Source: Caulobacterales bacterium
GTDB taxonomy: Bacteria; Pseudomonadota; Alphaproteobacteria; Caulobacterales; Caulobacteraceae
Length of the DNA: 64,000 nt
Assembly: GCA_019510435.1 (NCBI GenBank)
Contig: JAEKKJ010000027.1
Span: 1-64,000, forward strand
Direction of reading: 5' to 3'
Below are positions 1 through 7,782 of the stretch, in pieces. Under the pieces are notes generated by a model. The model did not search any database, had not been told where the DNA came from, and saw only the letters and a list, made by a program, of their open reading frames with translations. Numbering within the stretch: position 1 is the stretch's first letter; each line of letters opens with the position of its first letter. The translations under genes were made by a program, and so were the position numbers.

Positions 1-711
1 GGGGCCGCGGCCAGCGAGGGCGAGTTCGCCGCGCGCATGGGCCTGCCGTCCGCGCCGGCCATCGCCGAGAAGATCATGCTGGAGCGCGACCTGGCGCTGG
101 TGGAGCTGACCGGCGCGCGGCTGATCGTCGACCAGCTGACCACCGCGGCCGCGCTGGAGAGCCTGCAGCGGGCGGTTGCGAGGGGCCTTCCGGTCACGGC
201 GACCACCTCGATCAACCACCTGTCGTTCAACGAGATCGACATCGGCGACTACCGCACCTTCTGCAAGCTGGACCCGCCGCTGCGCAGCGAGGACGACCGC
301 CAGGCGGTCATCGAGGCGGTGGCGTCCGGCCTGATCCAGGTGGTGGTCTCGGCCCACGCCCCGGCCCCGGCCGAGGACAAGCGCCTGCCCTACGACGAGG
401 CCGCGCCGGGCGCGGTCGGCCTGCAGACCCTGCTGGGCGCCCTGCTTGTCTTCCACCACGAGGGGCGGATCCCGCTAATCGACCTGATCCGCACGGTGAC
501 GGCCGCCCCGGCCGACCTGCTGGGCCTGGCCTGCGGCCGCATCGCCAAGGGCGCCCCGGCCGACCTGGTCCTGGCCGACCTCAACGCGCCCGTGGTGATC
601 GACGCCGACAAGCTGGTCTCGAAATCGAAGAACTCCCCCTTCGACGGCCGCCGCCTGCAGGGCAAGGTCCTGCGCACGGTGGTGGACGGGCGCACCGTCT
701 ACGCCATCTGA
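1..711 (+). CDS. pyrC: Dihydroorotase-like protein, C-terminal part (probably catalytically inactive PyrC homologue)
   Basis: The reading frame is open from base 1, so the 5' end lies outside the window; about 236 residues are visible. The family closes dihydroorotate in pyrimidine synthesis. The fragment keeps class I landmarks: PPLRSEDDRQAV, a GLQTLL segment and a C-terminal PFDGRRLQGKVLRTVVDG. The metal-binding positions do not fit an active enzyme: the usual AHVST reads DQLTT, and the usual SDHAPH reads SAHAPA, so the catalytic Asp is missing. In pseudomonads an inactive homologue (PyrC', PyrX) supports aspartate transcarbamylase assembly; a similar role with an upstream pyrB is inference. 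It ends overlapping the convergent glycosyltransferase by 13 bases. Confidence 0.85.
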   Translation, partial: GAAASEGEFAARMGLPSAPAIAEKIMLERDLALVELTGARLIVDQLTTAAALESLQRAVARGLPVTATTSINHLSFNEIDIGDYRTFCKLDPPLRSEDDRQAVIEAVASGLIQVVVSAHAPAPAEDKRLPYDEAAPGAVGLQTLLGALLVFHHEGRIPLIDLIRTVTAAPADLLGLACGRIAKGAPADLVLADLNAPVVIDADKLVSKSKNSPFDGRRLQGKVLRTVVDGRTVYAI

Positions 712-1637
712 GCGGACAGGAACGCCGGCCAGGCCGCGTCCGTGCGCATGATCTGCAGGTCCAGCAGCTGCTGCGATCCGGCGTAGCGCACGGACTGGGC
801 GTTGCGCAGGGTGATGTCGCCGCGCGCGTCCAGCAGCGCCCGGTAAGCCTGGAAGTCGCGCGCCGCGCCATAGTGCCACTGCTCGTCGACGGCGGTGACC
901 ACCCGCGCGTGGAAGTCGCTGAGGAACTTGAAGTGCAGCAGGCAGGTCATCAACGGATAGAGCGTGGTCGGCGTCATCTCGTGCGTGGAGAGCAGGTAGC
1001 GCATGCCGCGCGCCCATTTCACCAGCGGCAGCTTGTTGAGCGCCGGCGGCGCGCCCTGCCAGGGCTGGAAGTCGAACACTCGTGCCCGCACGCCGCCGCG
1101 GAAGCGGACATAGGGAAAGTTGGGGACCTCGGTCAGCCGATAGGGCCCAGGATCGAACCACGCGCAGGTGTCGATCAGCGAACCGCCGGGCGGCAGCACC
1201 GCCTGGCTCAGCCCGCCCTCCCCGTACATGTCGAGCAGCAGCGCGTAGACGGTCCGCGCGCCGGCCTGGTCGAGGAAGCGGCACAGGGTCTGCAGGCCCA
1301 CCTGCTCATAGTACGGAAAGACGAAGAGCTCATCGGCGTCGAGGCTCAAGGTCCAGTGGCCGTCGCAGAAGGCGTCGCGCAACGGGTTGGTCCAGGCCAG
1401 TCCGTCCAGGCTCTCCTCGAACGTCCCCGCCGCGCGGAACATGTGTACGTCCGGCTGCGACGCCAGGTAGTCCGCCGTGCCGTCGCGCGAGCCGTTGTCC
1501 ACGACCAGGAACCGGTCCACCCCCAGTCGGCGGTGGTGGTCGAGGTTCGCCGGCAGGCGCAGCAGCTCGTCGCGGACGCAGAGGACCGCCCGGATCTCGC
1601 CGGACTTTTCCGGCACGGGCGCGCCATCGATGACCAT
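699..1637 (-). CDS. Glycosyltransferase family 2-like protein
   Basis: About 312 residues. The N-terminal part has a GT-A nucleotide-sugar fold: an early strand AVLCVRDE, then VVDNGSRDGT and a DxD-type metal motif in SLDADELFVF. This resembles the Glyco_tranf_2_4 subgroup, which often acts on surface polysaccharides, but the substrate is unknown. I chose the ATG at 1637; an in-frame GTG at 1652 would add five residues. No signal peptide or membrane helix is evident, so it is probably cytosolic. It lies 49 bases downstream of the cupin gene on the same strand and could share its transcript. Confidence 0.8.
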   Translation of the reverse strand: MVIDGAPVPEKSGEIRAVLCVRDELLRLPANLDHHRRLGVDRFLVVDNGSRDGTADYLASQPDVHMFRAAGTFEESLDGLAWTNPLRDAFCDGHWTLSLDADELFVFPYYEQVGLQTLCRFLDQAGARTVYALLLDMYGEGGLSQAVLPPGGSLIDTCAWFDPGPYRLTEVPNFPYVRFRGGVRARVFDFQPWQGAPPALNKLPLVKWARGMRYLLSTHEMTPTTLYPLMTCLLHFKFLSDFHARVVTAVDEQWHYGAARDFQAYRALLDARGDITLRNAQSVRYAGSQQLLDLQIMRTDAAWPAFLSAQMA

Positions 1638-1686
1638 GCGCCCCGTTGGCACGCCGTGCGCGCGTCTGCAACGGGGCGGACCGACC

Positions 1687-2064
1687 TCAGCTGCCGGTCG
1701 GCACGACCCCCGCGGCCTCCACCATCAACAGGACGACGCGGCCGCGGGCGTGCGGAAAGTGCATCACCCCACGGGGCACGGTGAACGCCTGGTGTGGGCC
1801 CAGGCTGACGGTCCGGTCGGGCAGCTCGATATCCAGCTGTCCTTCCAGCACGAGGAAGAACTCGTCCTCGTCGTCATGCTTGTGCCAGTGGAAATCCCCC
1901 TCGAGCACCCCGAGGCGCACCACCGCCTCGTTGACCTGGGCCAGCGTGCCGTTCCACCACGGCTGAGTGGCCGCAGCGATGGCGCCGACGTCGATGTGGG
2001 TCGCCGGAGGGAACATGACCTGGGTGTCGATGTCATAGCGATCGGTGGTCTCGGACTTGTCCAT
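1687..2064 (-). CDS. Small single-domain cupin protein
   Basis: 125 residues with one cupin fold. Motif 1 is GDFHWHKHDDEDEFFLVLEG and motif 2 is PRGVMHFPHA, giving the His/Glu set that usually binds one metal ion. The start is the ATG at 2064; the frame stays open upstream but runs into the divergent ArsR gene. The function may be binding or oxidation of a small molecule; the substrate cannot be read from sequence. It is divergent from the ArsR-family gene across a 57-base gap containing a 10-bp palindrome, so it is the most likely target of that regulator. Confidence 0.8.
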   Translation of the reverse strand: MDKSETTDRYDIDTQVMFPPATHIDVGAIAAATQPWWNGTLAQVNEAVVRLGVLEGDFHWHKHDDEDEFFLVLEGQLDIELPDRTVSLGPHQAFTVPRGVMHFPHARGRVVLLMVEAAGVVPTGS

Positions 2065-2108
2065 GGGCGCGGCTCCGGCTAAAGGCCGGCTCACCCTATC
2101 GTCACTTA

Positions 2109-2118
2109 GCCAATTGGC
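2109..2118. promoter_or_regulatory. Palindromic operator candidate between cupin and ArsR genes
   Basis: GCCAATTGGC is a perfect 10-bp palindrome ending three bases before the ArsR start codon. ArsR/SmtB dimers bind short inverted repeats, usually autoregulating and controlling a divergent neighbour. The position would let one dimer block both genes. Binding is inferred. Confidence 0.45.
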
Positions 2119-2121
2119 AAT

Positions 2122-2424
2122 ATGCCCGTCGTCGACATACTGAAGGCCCTGGGCAATGAGCGGCGGCTCCAGATCCTGGAGTGGCTGAAGGCCCCCCGCG
2201 CGCATTTCCGCGAGCAGGTGGACGGCGACCTGGTGGACGACGGCGTCTGCGGCCTCTTGATCGCCGAGAAGCTGGGCGTCAGCCAGCCGACGCTCTCCGA
2301 GCACATGCGCATCCTGACGGCCGCCGGCCTGGTCACGCCGAAACGGATCAAGCAGTGGACGTTCTATCGCCGCAACGAGGCGGCGATCGCCACGCTCAAG
2401 GCGACGATCGCGCGCGACGTCTGA
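2122..2424 (+). CDS. ArsR-family winged-helix transcriptional regulator
   Basis: 100 residues: LKALGNERRLQILEWL opens a typical ArsR fold, a recognition helix lies in SQPTLSEHMRIL, and the wing is near KRIKQWTFYRR. There is one Cys (in DGVCGLL), so a classical CxC metal site is not seen and the inducer may not be a metal. The ATG at 2122 has no obvious Shine-Dalgarno and the presumed operator sits immediately upstream, which suggests a very short or absent leader. It is divergent from the cupin gene. Confidence 0.85.
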   Translation: MPVVDILKALGNERRLQILEWLKAPRAHFREQVDGDLVDDGVCGLLIAEKLGVSQPTLSEHMRILTAAGLVTPKRIKQWTFYRRNEAAIATLKATIARDV

Positions 2425-2436
2425 AGCCTCGGCCGC

Positions 2437-3918
2437 CTAGAACTCGTTCCAGTCGCTGCCGCCGCCAACCGCAGTGCGCAGGCGGCGCTGGAGGCCTGCG
2501 GCGTCTGCCGTCGGACACGCGGCCTCGGCCCGGCCGCCGCGGCTCGGGGCCGCGCCGTTCACGTTGAAGCGCGCCACCAGGGCCGTCAGCTCCGTGGCCT
2601 CGCGCTTCAGCTGAGACGCCGCAGCCGTGGCTTCTTCCACCATGGCGGCGTTCTGCTGGGTCACCTGGTCCATCTGGTTCACCGCCGAGTTCACCTGGCC
2701 AAGGCCGGTGGCCTGTTCCTGGGACGAGGCGGCGATGTCCGAGACCAGGCCGTCGATCTCGGCGACCCGGGCGACGATGGCGGTCAGCGCCTTACCGGTC
2801 TCCCCGACCAGGCCGACGCCACGCTCCACCTGCTGGCTGGAGGCCGAGATCAGCGCCTTGATCTCCTTGGCGGCTTCGGCCGAGCGCTGGGCCAGGGCCC
2901 GCACTTCGGAAGCCACGACCGCGAAGCCCTTGCCGGCGTCGCCGGCCCGGGCCGCTTCCACGCCGGCGTTCAGGGCCAGCAGGTTGGTCTGGAAGGCGAT
3001 CTCGTCGATCACGCCGATGATGTTGGAGATCTGGCCGGCGCTCTGCTGGATGTCTTGCATGGCGGCCACGGCCTGGGTCACCACCTCGCCGGAGCGCTGG
3101 GCTTCCGAGCGCGCGCCCGAGGCGACCTCCGAGGCCTGCTTGGCGCCGTCGGCGCTGCGCCGCACGGTGGCGGTGATCTGGTCGAGGGCGGCGGCGGTCT
3201 CCTCCAGGCTCGCGGCCTGTTGCTCAGTGCGGCGCGAGAGGTCGTCGGCGGCGGTGGCGATCTCGTCGGAGCCGCCGCGGATGGCGCCGGTCGCCTGCAG
3301 CACCGCCGACAGCGCCGATCCCAGGCTGAGGGTGGCGCTGTTGAAGTCGTCGCGGATCCGCGCATAGGCGCCCTGGAAGTCGGCCTGGATGGCCGCGGTC
3401 AGGTCGCCGTCGGAGAGGCGCCGCAGGCCGTCGGCCAGGCCGGCCACCACCTCCGACTGCTCCTTCTCGGCCGCCGCCCGCTCGGCGTCGTTGCGCGCGC
3501 GCTCGTGTTCGGCGGCGGTGACGTCGGCGGCGAACTTGATCACGCCCACCGGCTTGCCGTGTGAATCGAGGATCGGGTTGTAGGAGGCCTGGATCCAGAC
3601 CTCGCGGCCGCCCTTGCCGACGCGGCGGAACTTGCGGGCGACGAACTCGCCGCGGTTCAGGGTGCGCCAGAAGTCGCGGTAGGCCTCGCTGCCGGCCTCC
3701 TGCGGGTCGACGAACATGGCGTGCTTGCGGCCGACCACCTCGCCTTCCGTGTAGCCCAGGGTGTCGAGGAAATTCTGGTTGGCGCGGATGATCGTCCCGT
3801 CCAGCTCGAACTCGATCACCGCCTGCGACCGCTCCATGGCCGCGACCTTGCCCTCAAGGCTGCGCACATAGGCCGCGTCGTCCCTCTTGGCGCGCGCGCC
3901 GCCTCCGAACAGTCCCAT
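2437..3918 (-). CDS. Cytosolic PAS-domain methyl-accepting chemotaxis protein
   Basis: 493 residues from the ATG at 3918, preceded by GGGGGCGGAA; a TTG at 3930 is an alternative with poorer context. There are no transmembrane helices. Residues about 25-135 form a PAS domain (FELDGTIIRANQNFLDTLGYTEGEVVG) of the kind that can bind haem or flavin; the ligand is unknown. The rest is a helical methyl-accepting signalling domain with the conserved hairpin tip EIAFQTNLLALNAGVEAARAG. The C-terminus ends DWNEF, fitting the xWxxF tether by which CheR and CheB dock on receptors. It is paralogous to the next chemoreceptor and they lie in tandem on the same strand. Confidence 0.92.
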   Translation of the reverse strand: MGLFGGGARAKRDDAAYVRSLEGKVAAMERSQAVIEFELDGTIIRANQNFLDTLGYTEGEVVGRKHAMFVDPQEAGSEAYRDFWRTLNRGEFVARKFRRVGKGGREVWIQASYNPILDSHGKPVGVIKFAADVTAAEHERARNDAERAAAEKEQSEVVAGLADGLRRLSDGDLTAAIQADFQGAYARIRDDFNSATLSLGSALSAVLQATGAIRGGSDEIATAADDLSRRTEQQAASLEETAAALDQITATVRRSADGAKQASEVASGARSEAQRSGEVVTQAVAAMQDIQQSAGQISNIIGVIDEIAFQTNLLALNAGVEAARAGDAGKGFAVVASEVRALAQRSAEAAKEIKALISASSQQVERGVGLVGETGKALTAIVARVAEIDGLVSDIAASSQEQATGLGQVNSAVNQMDQVTQQNAAMVEEATAAASQLKREATELTALVARFNVNGAAPSRGGRAEAACPTADAAGLQRRLRTAVGGGSDWNEF

Positions 3919-4172
3919 TTCCGCCCCCAATCGACGCCTGGCGATATGCCAGCGTTATGCGAGCGAAGGTGGGCCGGGAGCCTTAATGAGTGCTGAATTC
4001 CCCTCGCTGGACTTTCTGAATTCGGCCGGCGAGGCGCGATATACAGACTATCCGCATGGAAACACCGAGACGGTGGGCGTTACTTGGGCATTTCGACGCA
4101 GCTATACTGCAACTCCAGGTGCGGGCGCCGCCCGTTGCGAGCCTGGCGCGAGCCAGCCGCGATCCGAGGCGC

Positions 4173-5660
4173 TCAGAACTCGGTCCAGTCCGCCTTGCCG
4201 CCCACCGCCTCGCGCAGCCGGCGCTGGAGGGCCGGCGCATCGGCCGCCGACGGGGTGGTCGTCCGCCGTGTGGGGGCTGCCGGCGGCGCCGCGAGCTCAC
4301 CGAACTCGAACTGGCCCATCAGCTCACCCAGCTCCAGGGCCTCGCGCTTCAGCTGGGCCGCGGCGGCGGTGGCCTGGCCGACCATGGCGGCGTTCTGCTG
4401 GGTGACGTTGTCCATCTGGTTGACCGCCACGTTGACTTCGCCGAGCCCCGCGGACTGCTCGCGCGCCGACTCCGCGATCTGCGAGACCAGGCCGTCGATG
4501 CTGGCCACCCGCTCGACGATGGCGTTCAGGGCCTTGCCGGTCTCGCCGACCAGGCCGACGCCGCGCTCCACCTGCTGGCCTGAGGCCGAGATCAGCGCCT
4601 TGATCTCCTTGGCCGCCTCGGCCGAGCGCTGCGCCAGGGCCCGCACTTCGGACGCCACGACCGCAAAGCCCTTGCCGGCGTCGCCCGCGCGGGCCGCCTC
4701 GACCCCGGCGTTCAGGGCCAGGAGGTTGGTCTGGAAGGCGATCTCGTCGATCACCCCGATGATGCTGGAGATCTGGCCTGCGCTCTGCTGGATGTCGTGG
4801 ATGGCGTTCACGGCTTCGCGCACGACGCCGCCCGACCGTTCGGCCTCGGCCCGGGCTCCGGAGGCGACCTCGAAGGCGTCCTGGGCCCCCGTAGAGCTGC
4901 GCTTGACCGTGGCGGTGATCTCGTCGAGCGCCGCGGCGGTCTCCTCCAGGCTCGCGGCCTGCTGCTCGGTGCGCCGGGCCAGGTCGTCGGCGGCGCTGGC
5001 GATCTCGTCCGCCCCGCTGCAGATCACCGCGGTGGTGCTGCGCACCGCCCCCATCACGGCGCGCAGGCTGGAGGCGGCGCTGTTGAAGTCGTCGCGGATG
5101 CGGGCGTAGGGCCCCTTCAGCTCGGCGTCGATGGTGACGGTCAGGTCGCCCTTCGCCAGCCGCTCCAGCCCCTCGGCGAGGGCCGAGACCACCTGGGCCT
5201 GGGCCTTCTCGGTGGCCTCGCGCTCCTCGTCGCGGCGGAAGCGCTCCAGCTCGGCGGCGGTGATGTCGGTGGCGAACTTGACCACCCGGACCGGACGGCC
5301 GGACGCGTCAAGGATCGGGTTGTAGGCGGTCTGCATCCAGACCGGCCGGCCGCCCTTGGCCACGCGGCGGAACTTGCGGGCGATGAACTCGCCCCGCGCC
5401 AGGGCCTGCCAGAAGTCGCGGTAGTCCTGGGTCGTCACCGCCTGGGGCTCGACGAACATCGAGTGGTGACGGCCCACCACCTCGGCCTCGGTGTAGCCCA
5501 CGGTGTCGAGGAACTTCTGGTTGGCCCGCACGATCGTGCCGTCCAGCTCGAACTCGATCACCGCCAGCGAGCGCTGGGTAGCGGCCACCATGGCCTGCAG
5601 CTCGTGGAGCTCGGCGGCGTCCGCCCGGCTCGCCTTCGCGGCGCGCGAAAACAGTCTCAT
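4173..5660 (-). CDS. Cytosolic PAS-domain methyl-accepting chemotaxis protein, paralogue
   Basis: 495 residues from the ATG at 5660, behind GGGGGGAG. Architecture matches its neighbour: PAS (FELDGTIVRANQKFLDTVGYTEAEVVG), short linker, signalling domain with the same tip motif, and a C-terminal DWTEF tether. The frame is open for another 280 codons upstream, but that stretch overlaps plsY and is low-complexity, so it is not coding. The signalling regions of the two receptors are nearly identical while the PAS domains have drifted, consistent with tandem duplication and different signals. No membrane anchor is seen. Confidence 0.92.
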   Translation of the reverse strand: MRLFSRAAKASRADAAELHELQAMVAATQRSLAVIEFELDGTIVRANQKFLDTVGYTEAEVVGRHHSMFVEPQAVTTQDYRDFWQALARGEFIARKFRRVAKGGRPVWMQTAYNPILDASGRPVRVVKFATDITAAELERFRRDEEREATEKAQAQVVSALAEGLERLAKGDLTVTIDAELKGPYARIRDDFNSAASSLRAVMGAVRSTTAVICSGADEIASAADDLARRTEQQAASLEETAAALDEITATVKRSSTGAQDAFEVASGARAEAERSGGVVREAVNAIHDIQQSAGQISSIIGVIDEIAFQTNLLALNAGVEAARAGDAGKGFAVVASEVRALAQRSAEAAKEIKALISASGQQVERGVGLVGETGKALNAIVERVASIDGLVSQIAESAREQSAGLGEVNVAVNQMDNVTQQNAAMVGQATAAAAQLKREALELGELMGQFEFGELAAPPAAPTRRTTTPSAADAPALQRRLREAVGGKADWTEF

Positions 5661-5924
5661 ACTCCCCCCAGGGACTCGAAGGCCGTCCCTCGTGGGCTCG
5701 GAGACGACGCCAAAGGCCCCGCAAATTTGCGCGCGAACGTTAACCGTCCCTGAAATCGCGCTCGCGGGGCGGTGGTTTTCGCCCGCTTCCACCTGCGGTG
5801 CGTCGCCGCGCGGTTCGTTCTGGATTTGTTCGAGCTTGACCGTTATGGTCGCCGCCGGCTGACGCGCCAGCCCGGCCGCGCTAGGACTGGGGCGCGCCAA
5901 GTTGGGCGCAAAGAGGGAGCGTCG

Positions 5925-6593
5925 ATGTCCGAATCCTTGAGCCCCGAGTCCCTGGGTCCCTTGCTGATCGGGGCGGCTCTGGCGGGGGGCTACCTGCTGG
6001 GCTCGATCCCGTTCGGGGTGATCGCCACGCGCCTCGGCGGCGCGGGCGACGTGCGCGCGATCGGCTCGGGCAATATCGGGGCGACCAATGTGCTGCGCAC
6101 CGGCCGCCGCGACCTGGCGCTGATCACCCTGCTGGGCGATGGCGGCAAGGGCGCCGTGGCGGTGCTGCTGGCCTGGCTGGCCACGCGCGGCGGGTCCGTG
6201 GAGCAACAGGCGGTGCTGACCGCCGTCGCCGCGGGCGCGGCTTTCCTGGGCCACCTGTTCCCGGCCTGGCTGGGGTTCAAGGGCGGCAAGGGCGTGGCGA
6301 CCTTCCTGGGCACCATGCTGGCGGCGGCCTGGCCGGTGGGCCTGGCGGCCTGCGCGACCTGGCTGGTCACCGCCTTCCTGTTCCGCATCTCGTCCCTGGC
6401 GGCGCTGGTGGCCGTGGCCCTGGCGCCGGCCTTCGCCCTGCTGGTGTTCCATCGCCCGCCGGCCATTGCGCTGCTGGCGCTGTTCATGGCGCTGCTGGTC
6501 TTCGTGCGGCATGCGGAGAACATCCGCCGGCTGCTGCGAGGCGCCGAGCCGAGGATCGGGGCGAAGAAGCCCGCCGCCGGCGAGGCCTCGTGA
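5925..6593 (+). CDS. plsY: Acyl-phosphate:glycerol-3-phosphate acyltransferase PlsY
   Basis: 222 residues. PlsY is an inner-membrane enzyme that transfers the acyl group from acyl-phosphate to glycerol-3-phosphate, the first step of phospholipid synthesis. Family loops are present: GSIPFGVIATR, IGSGNIGATNVLRTG, GDGGKGAVAV and LGHLFPAWLGFKGGKGVAT. Several hydrophobic helices are visible. Start is the ATG at 5925 with AGAGGGAG upstream. Its TGA overlaps the GTG of dprA by four bases (GTGA), so the two are translationally coupled. Confidence 0.95.
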   Translation: MSESLSPESLGPLLIGAALAGGYLLGSIPFGVIATRLGGAGDVRAIGSGNIGATNVLRTGRRDLALITLLGDGGKGAVAVLLAWLATRGGSVEQQAVLTAVAAGAAFLGHLFPAWLGFKGGKGVATFLGTMLAAAWPVGLAACATWLVTAFLFRISSLAALVAVALAPAFALLVFHRPPAIALLALFMALLVFVRHAENIRRLLRGAEPRIGAKKPAAGEAS

Positions 6594-7690
6594 TCCGGAC
6601 GCTGAGCGAGCCGCAGCGGCGCGACTGGCTGCGCCTGGCGCGCACCGAGAATGTAGGGCCGGTCACCTTCGACCAGCTGATCGGCCGTTTCGGCGAGCCG
6701 TCCCTGGCCCTGGCGGCCCTCCCCGACCTCGCCCGCCGCGGCGGCCGCGCCGCGGGCCTGGCCATCCCCAGCGTGGCGGCGGCCGAGCGCGAACTGGCCG
6801 CCGGGGCGGCGCTGGGGGCGCGGCTGATCTGCGCCTGCGAGCCGGACTTCCCCCAGGCGCTCGCCGCCCTGGACCCGCCGCCGCCGGTGATCTGGGTGCG
6901 GGGCAGGGCCGAGATCCTGGGCCGCCGGCCCGTCGCCGTGGTGGGCGCGCGGGTCGCCTCCGCCGCCGGCCAGCGCTTCGCCCGCGGCCTCGCCGCCGAC
7001 CTGGGCCAGGCCGGCTGCGTGGTGGTCTCCGGCATGGCCCGGGGCATCGACGCGGCCGCCCACGAGGGCTCACTGCCCACCGGCACGGTGGCGGTCCTGG
7101 CGGGCGGTGTCGACGACGTCTATCCGCCCGAGCACCGCAGCCTCTACGAGCGGATCGTCGAGCAGGGCTGCATTGTCTCCGAGAACGAGCCGGGCCGCAC
7201 CGCCGTCGCCCGCGACTTCCCCCGGCGCAACCGCATCATCGCCGGCCTGGCCCGCGCCGTGGTGGTGGTCGAGGCCGAGTTCCGCTCCGGCTCGCTGATC
7301 ACGGCGCGCCTCGCCAACGAGCAGGGGCGCGAGGTGCTGGCCACGCCGGGCTCGCCGCTCGATCCGCGCGCCAAGGGAACCAACGACCTGATCCGCCAGG
7401 GCGCGGCGATCTGCGAGGGCGCCGACGACGTGCTGCGCGCCCTGGAGGGGCTGGAGGGCCTGGGCGGGTTCCGCGAGCCCGGCCGCGCGCCCTACCGGCC
7501 GCCGGAGGCCGAGCCCGACTGCGCCCTGCGCGAGCGCCTGGCGGCCCTGCTCTGCCCGACGCCGGTGTCGCGCGACGAGCTGGTGCGGGCCGCTGCCGCC
7601 CCTGCGCCTGCGGTTTTCGCCGCCCTGATGGAGCTTTCCCTGGCCGGCCGGGCGCAGCTGTTACCCGGCGGCATGGTCGTGAGCCCCTAA
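6590..7690 (+). CDS. dprA: DNA-processing protein DprA
   Basis: 366 residues starting at GTG 6590. DprA binds incoming single-stranded DNA and loads RecA during natural transformation. The central Rossmann-like fold is recognisable from VAVVGARVASAAGQ, SGMARGIDAAAHEG, TVAVLAGGVDDVYPPEH and FPRRNRIIAGL. A C-terminal winged-helix DML1-like segment follows (about residues 300-360). The gene ends in an intrinsic terminator whose loop contains its stop codon, so plsY-dprA is closed off from topA. Confidence 0.95.
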   Translation: MIRTLSEPQRRDWLRLARTENVGPVTFDQLIGRFGEPSLALAALPDLARRGGRAAGLAIPSVAAAERELAAGAALGARLICACEPDFPQALAALDPPPPVIWVRGRAEILGRRPVAVVGARVASAAGQRFARGLAADLGQAGCVVVSGMARGIDAAAHEGSLPTGTVAVLAGGVDDVYPPEHRSLYERIVEQGCIVSENEPGRTAVARDFPRRNRIIAGLARAVVVVEAEFRSGSLITARLANEQGREVLATPGSPLDPRAKGTNDLIRQGAAICEGADDVLRALEGLEGLGGFREPGRAPYRPPEAEPDCALRERLAALLCPTPVSRDELVRAAAAPAPAVFAALMELSLAGRAQLLPGGMVVSP

Positions 7691-7705
7691 AGGGGCTCTC
7701 TTTTC
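7681..7705 (+). terminator. Intrinsic terminator overlapping the dprA stop codon
   Basis: A 7-bp stem GAGCCCC/GGGGCTC encloses the loop TAAA, which contains the dprA stop, and is followed by TCTTTTC. The last two sense codons of dprA therefore form the left arm of the hairpin. Confidence 0.75.
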
Positions 7706-7782
7706 GGTGCGAATCCGGGCCGTTGACACGCCCCCGGCGCCGCCCCCACCTTCCGCGCTCTTTTGAGGTCAGACACGTCTAG

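Noticed and set aside
5772..5924. Upstream extension of plsY to ATG 5772
   Set aside because: The added 51 residues are low-complexity and lie over the second chemoreceptor's promoter region, and the ATG at 5925 has a good ribosome-binding site.
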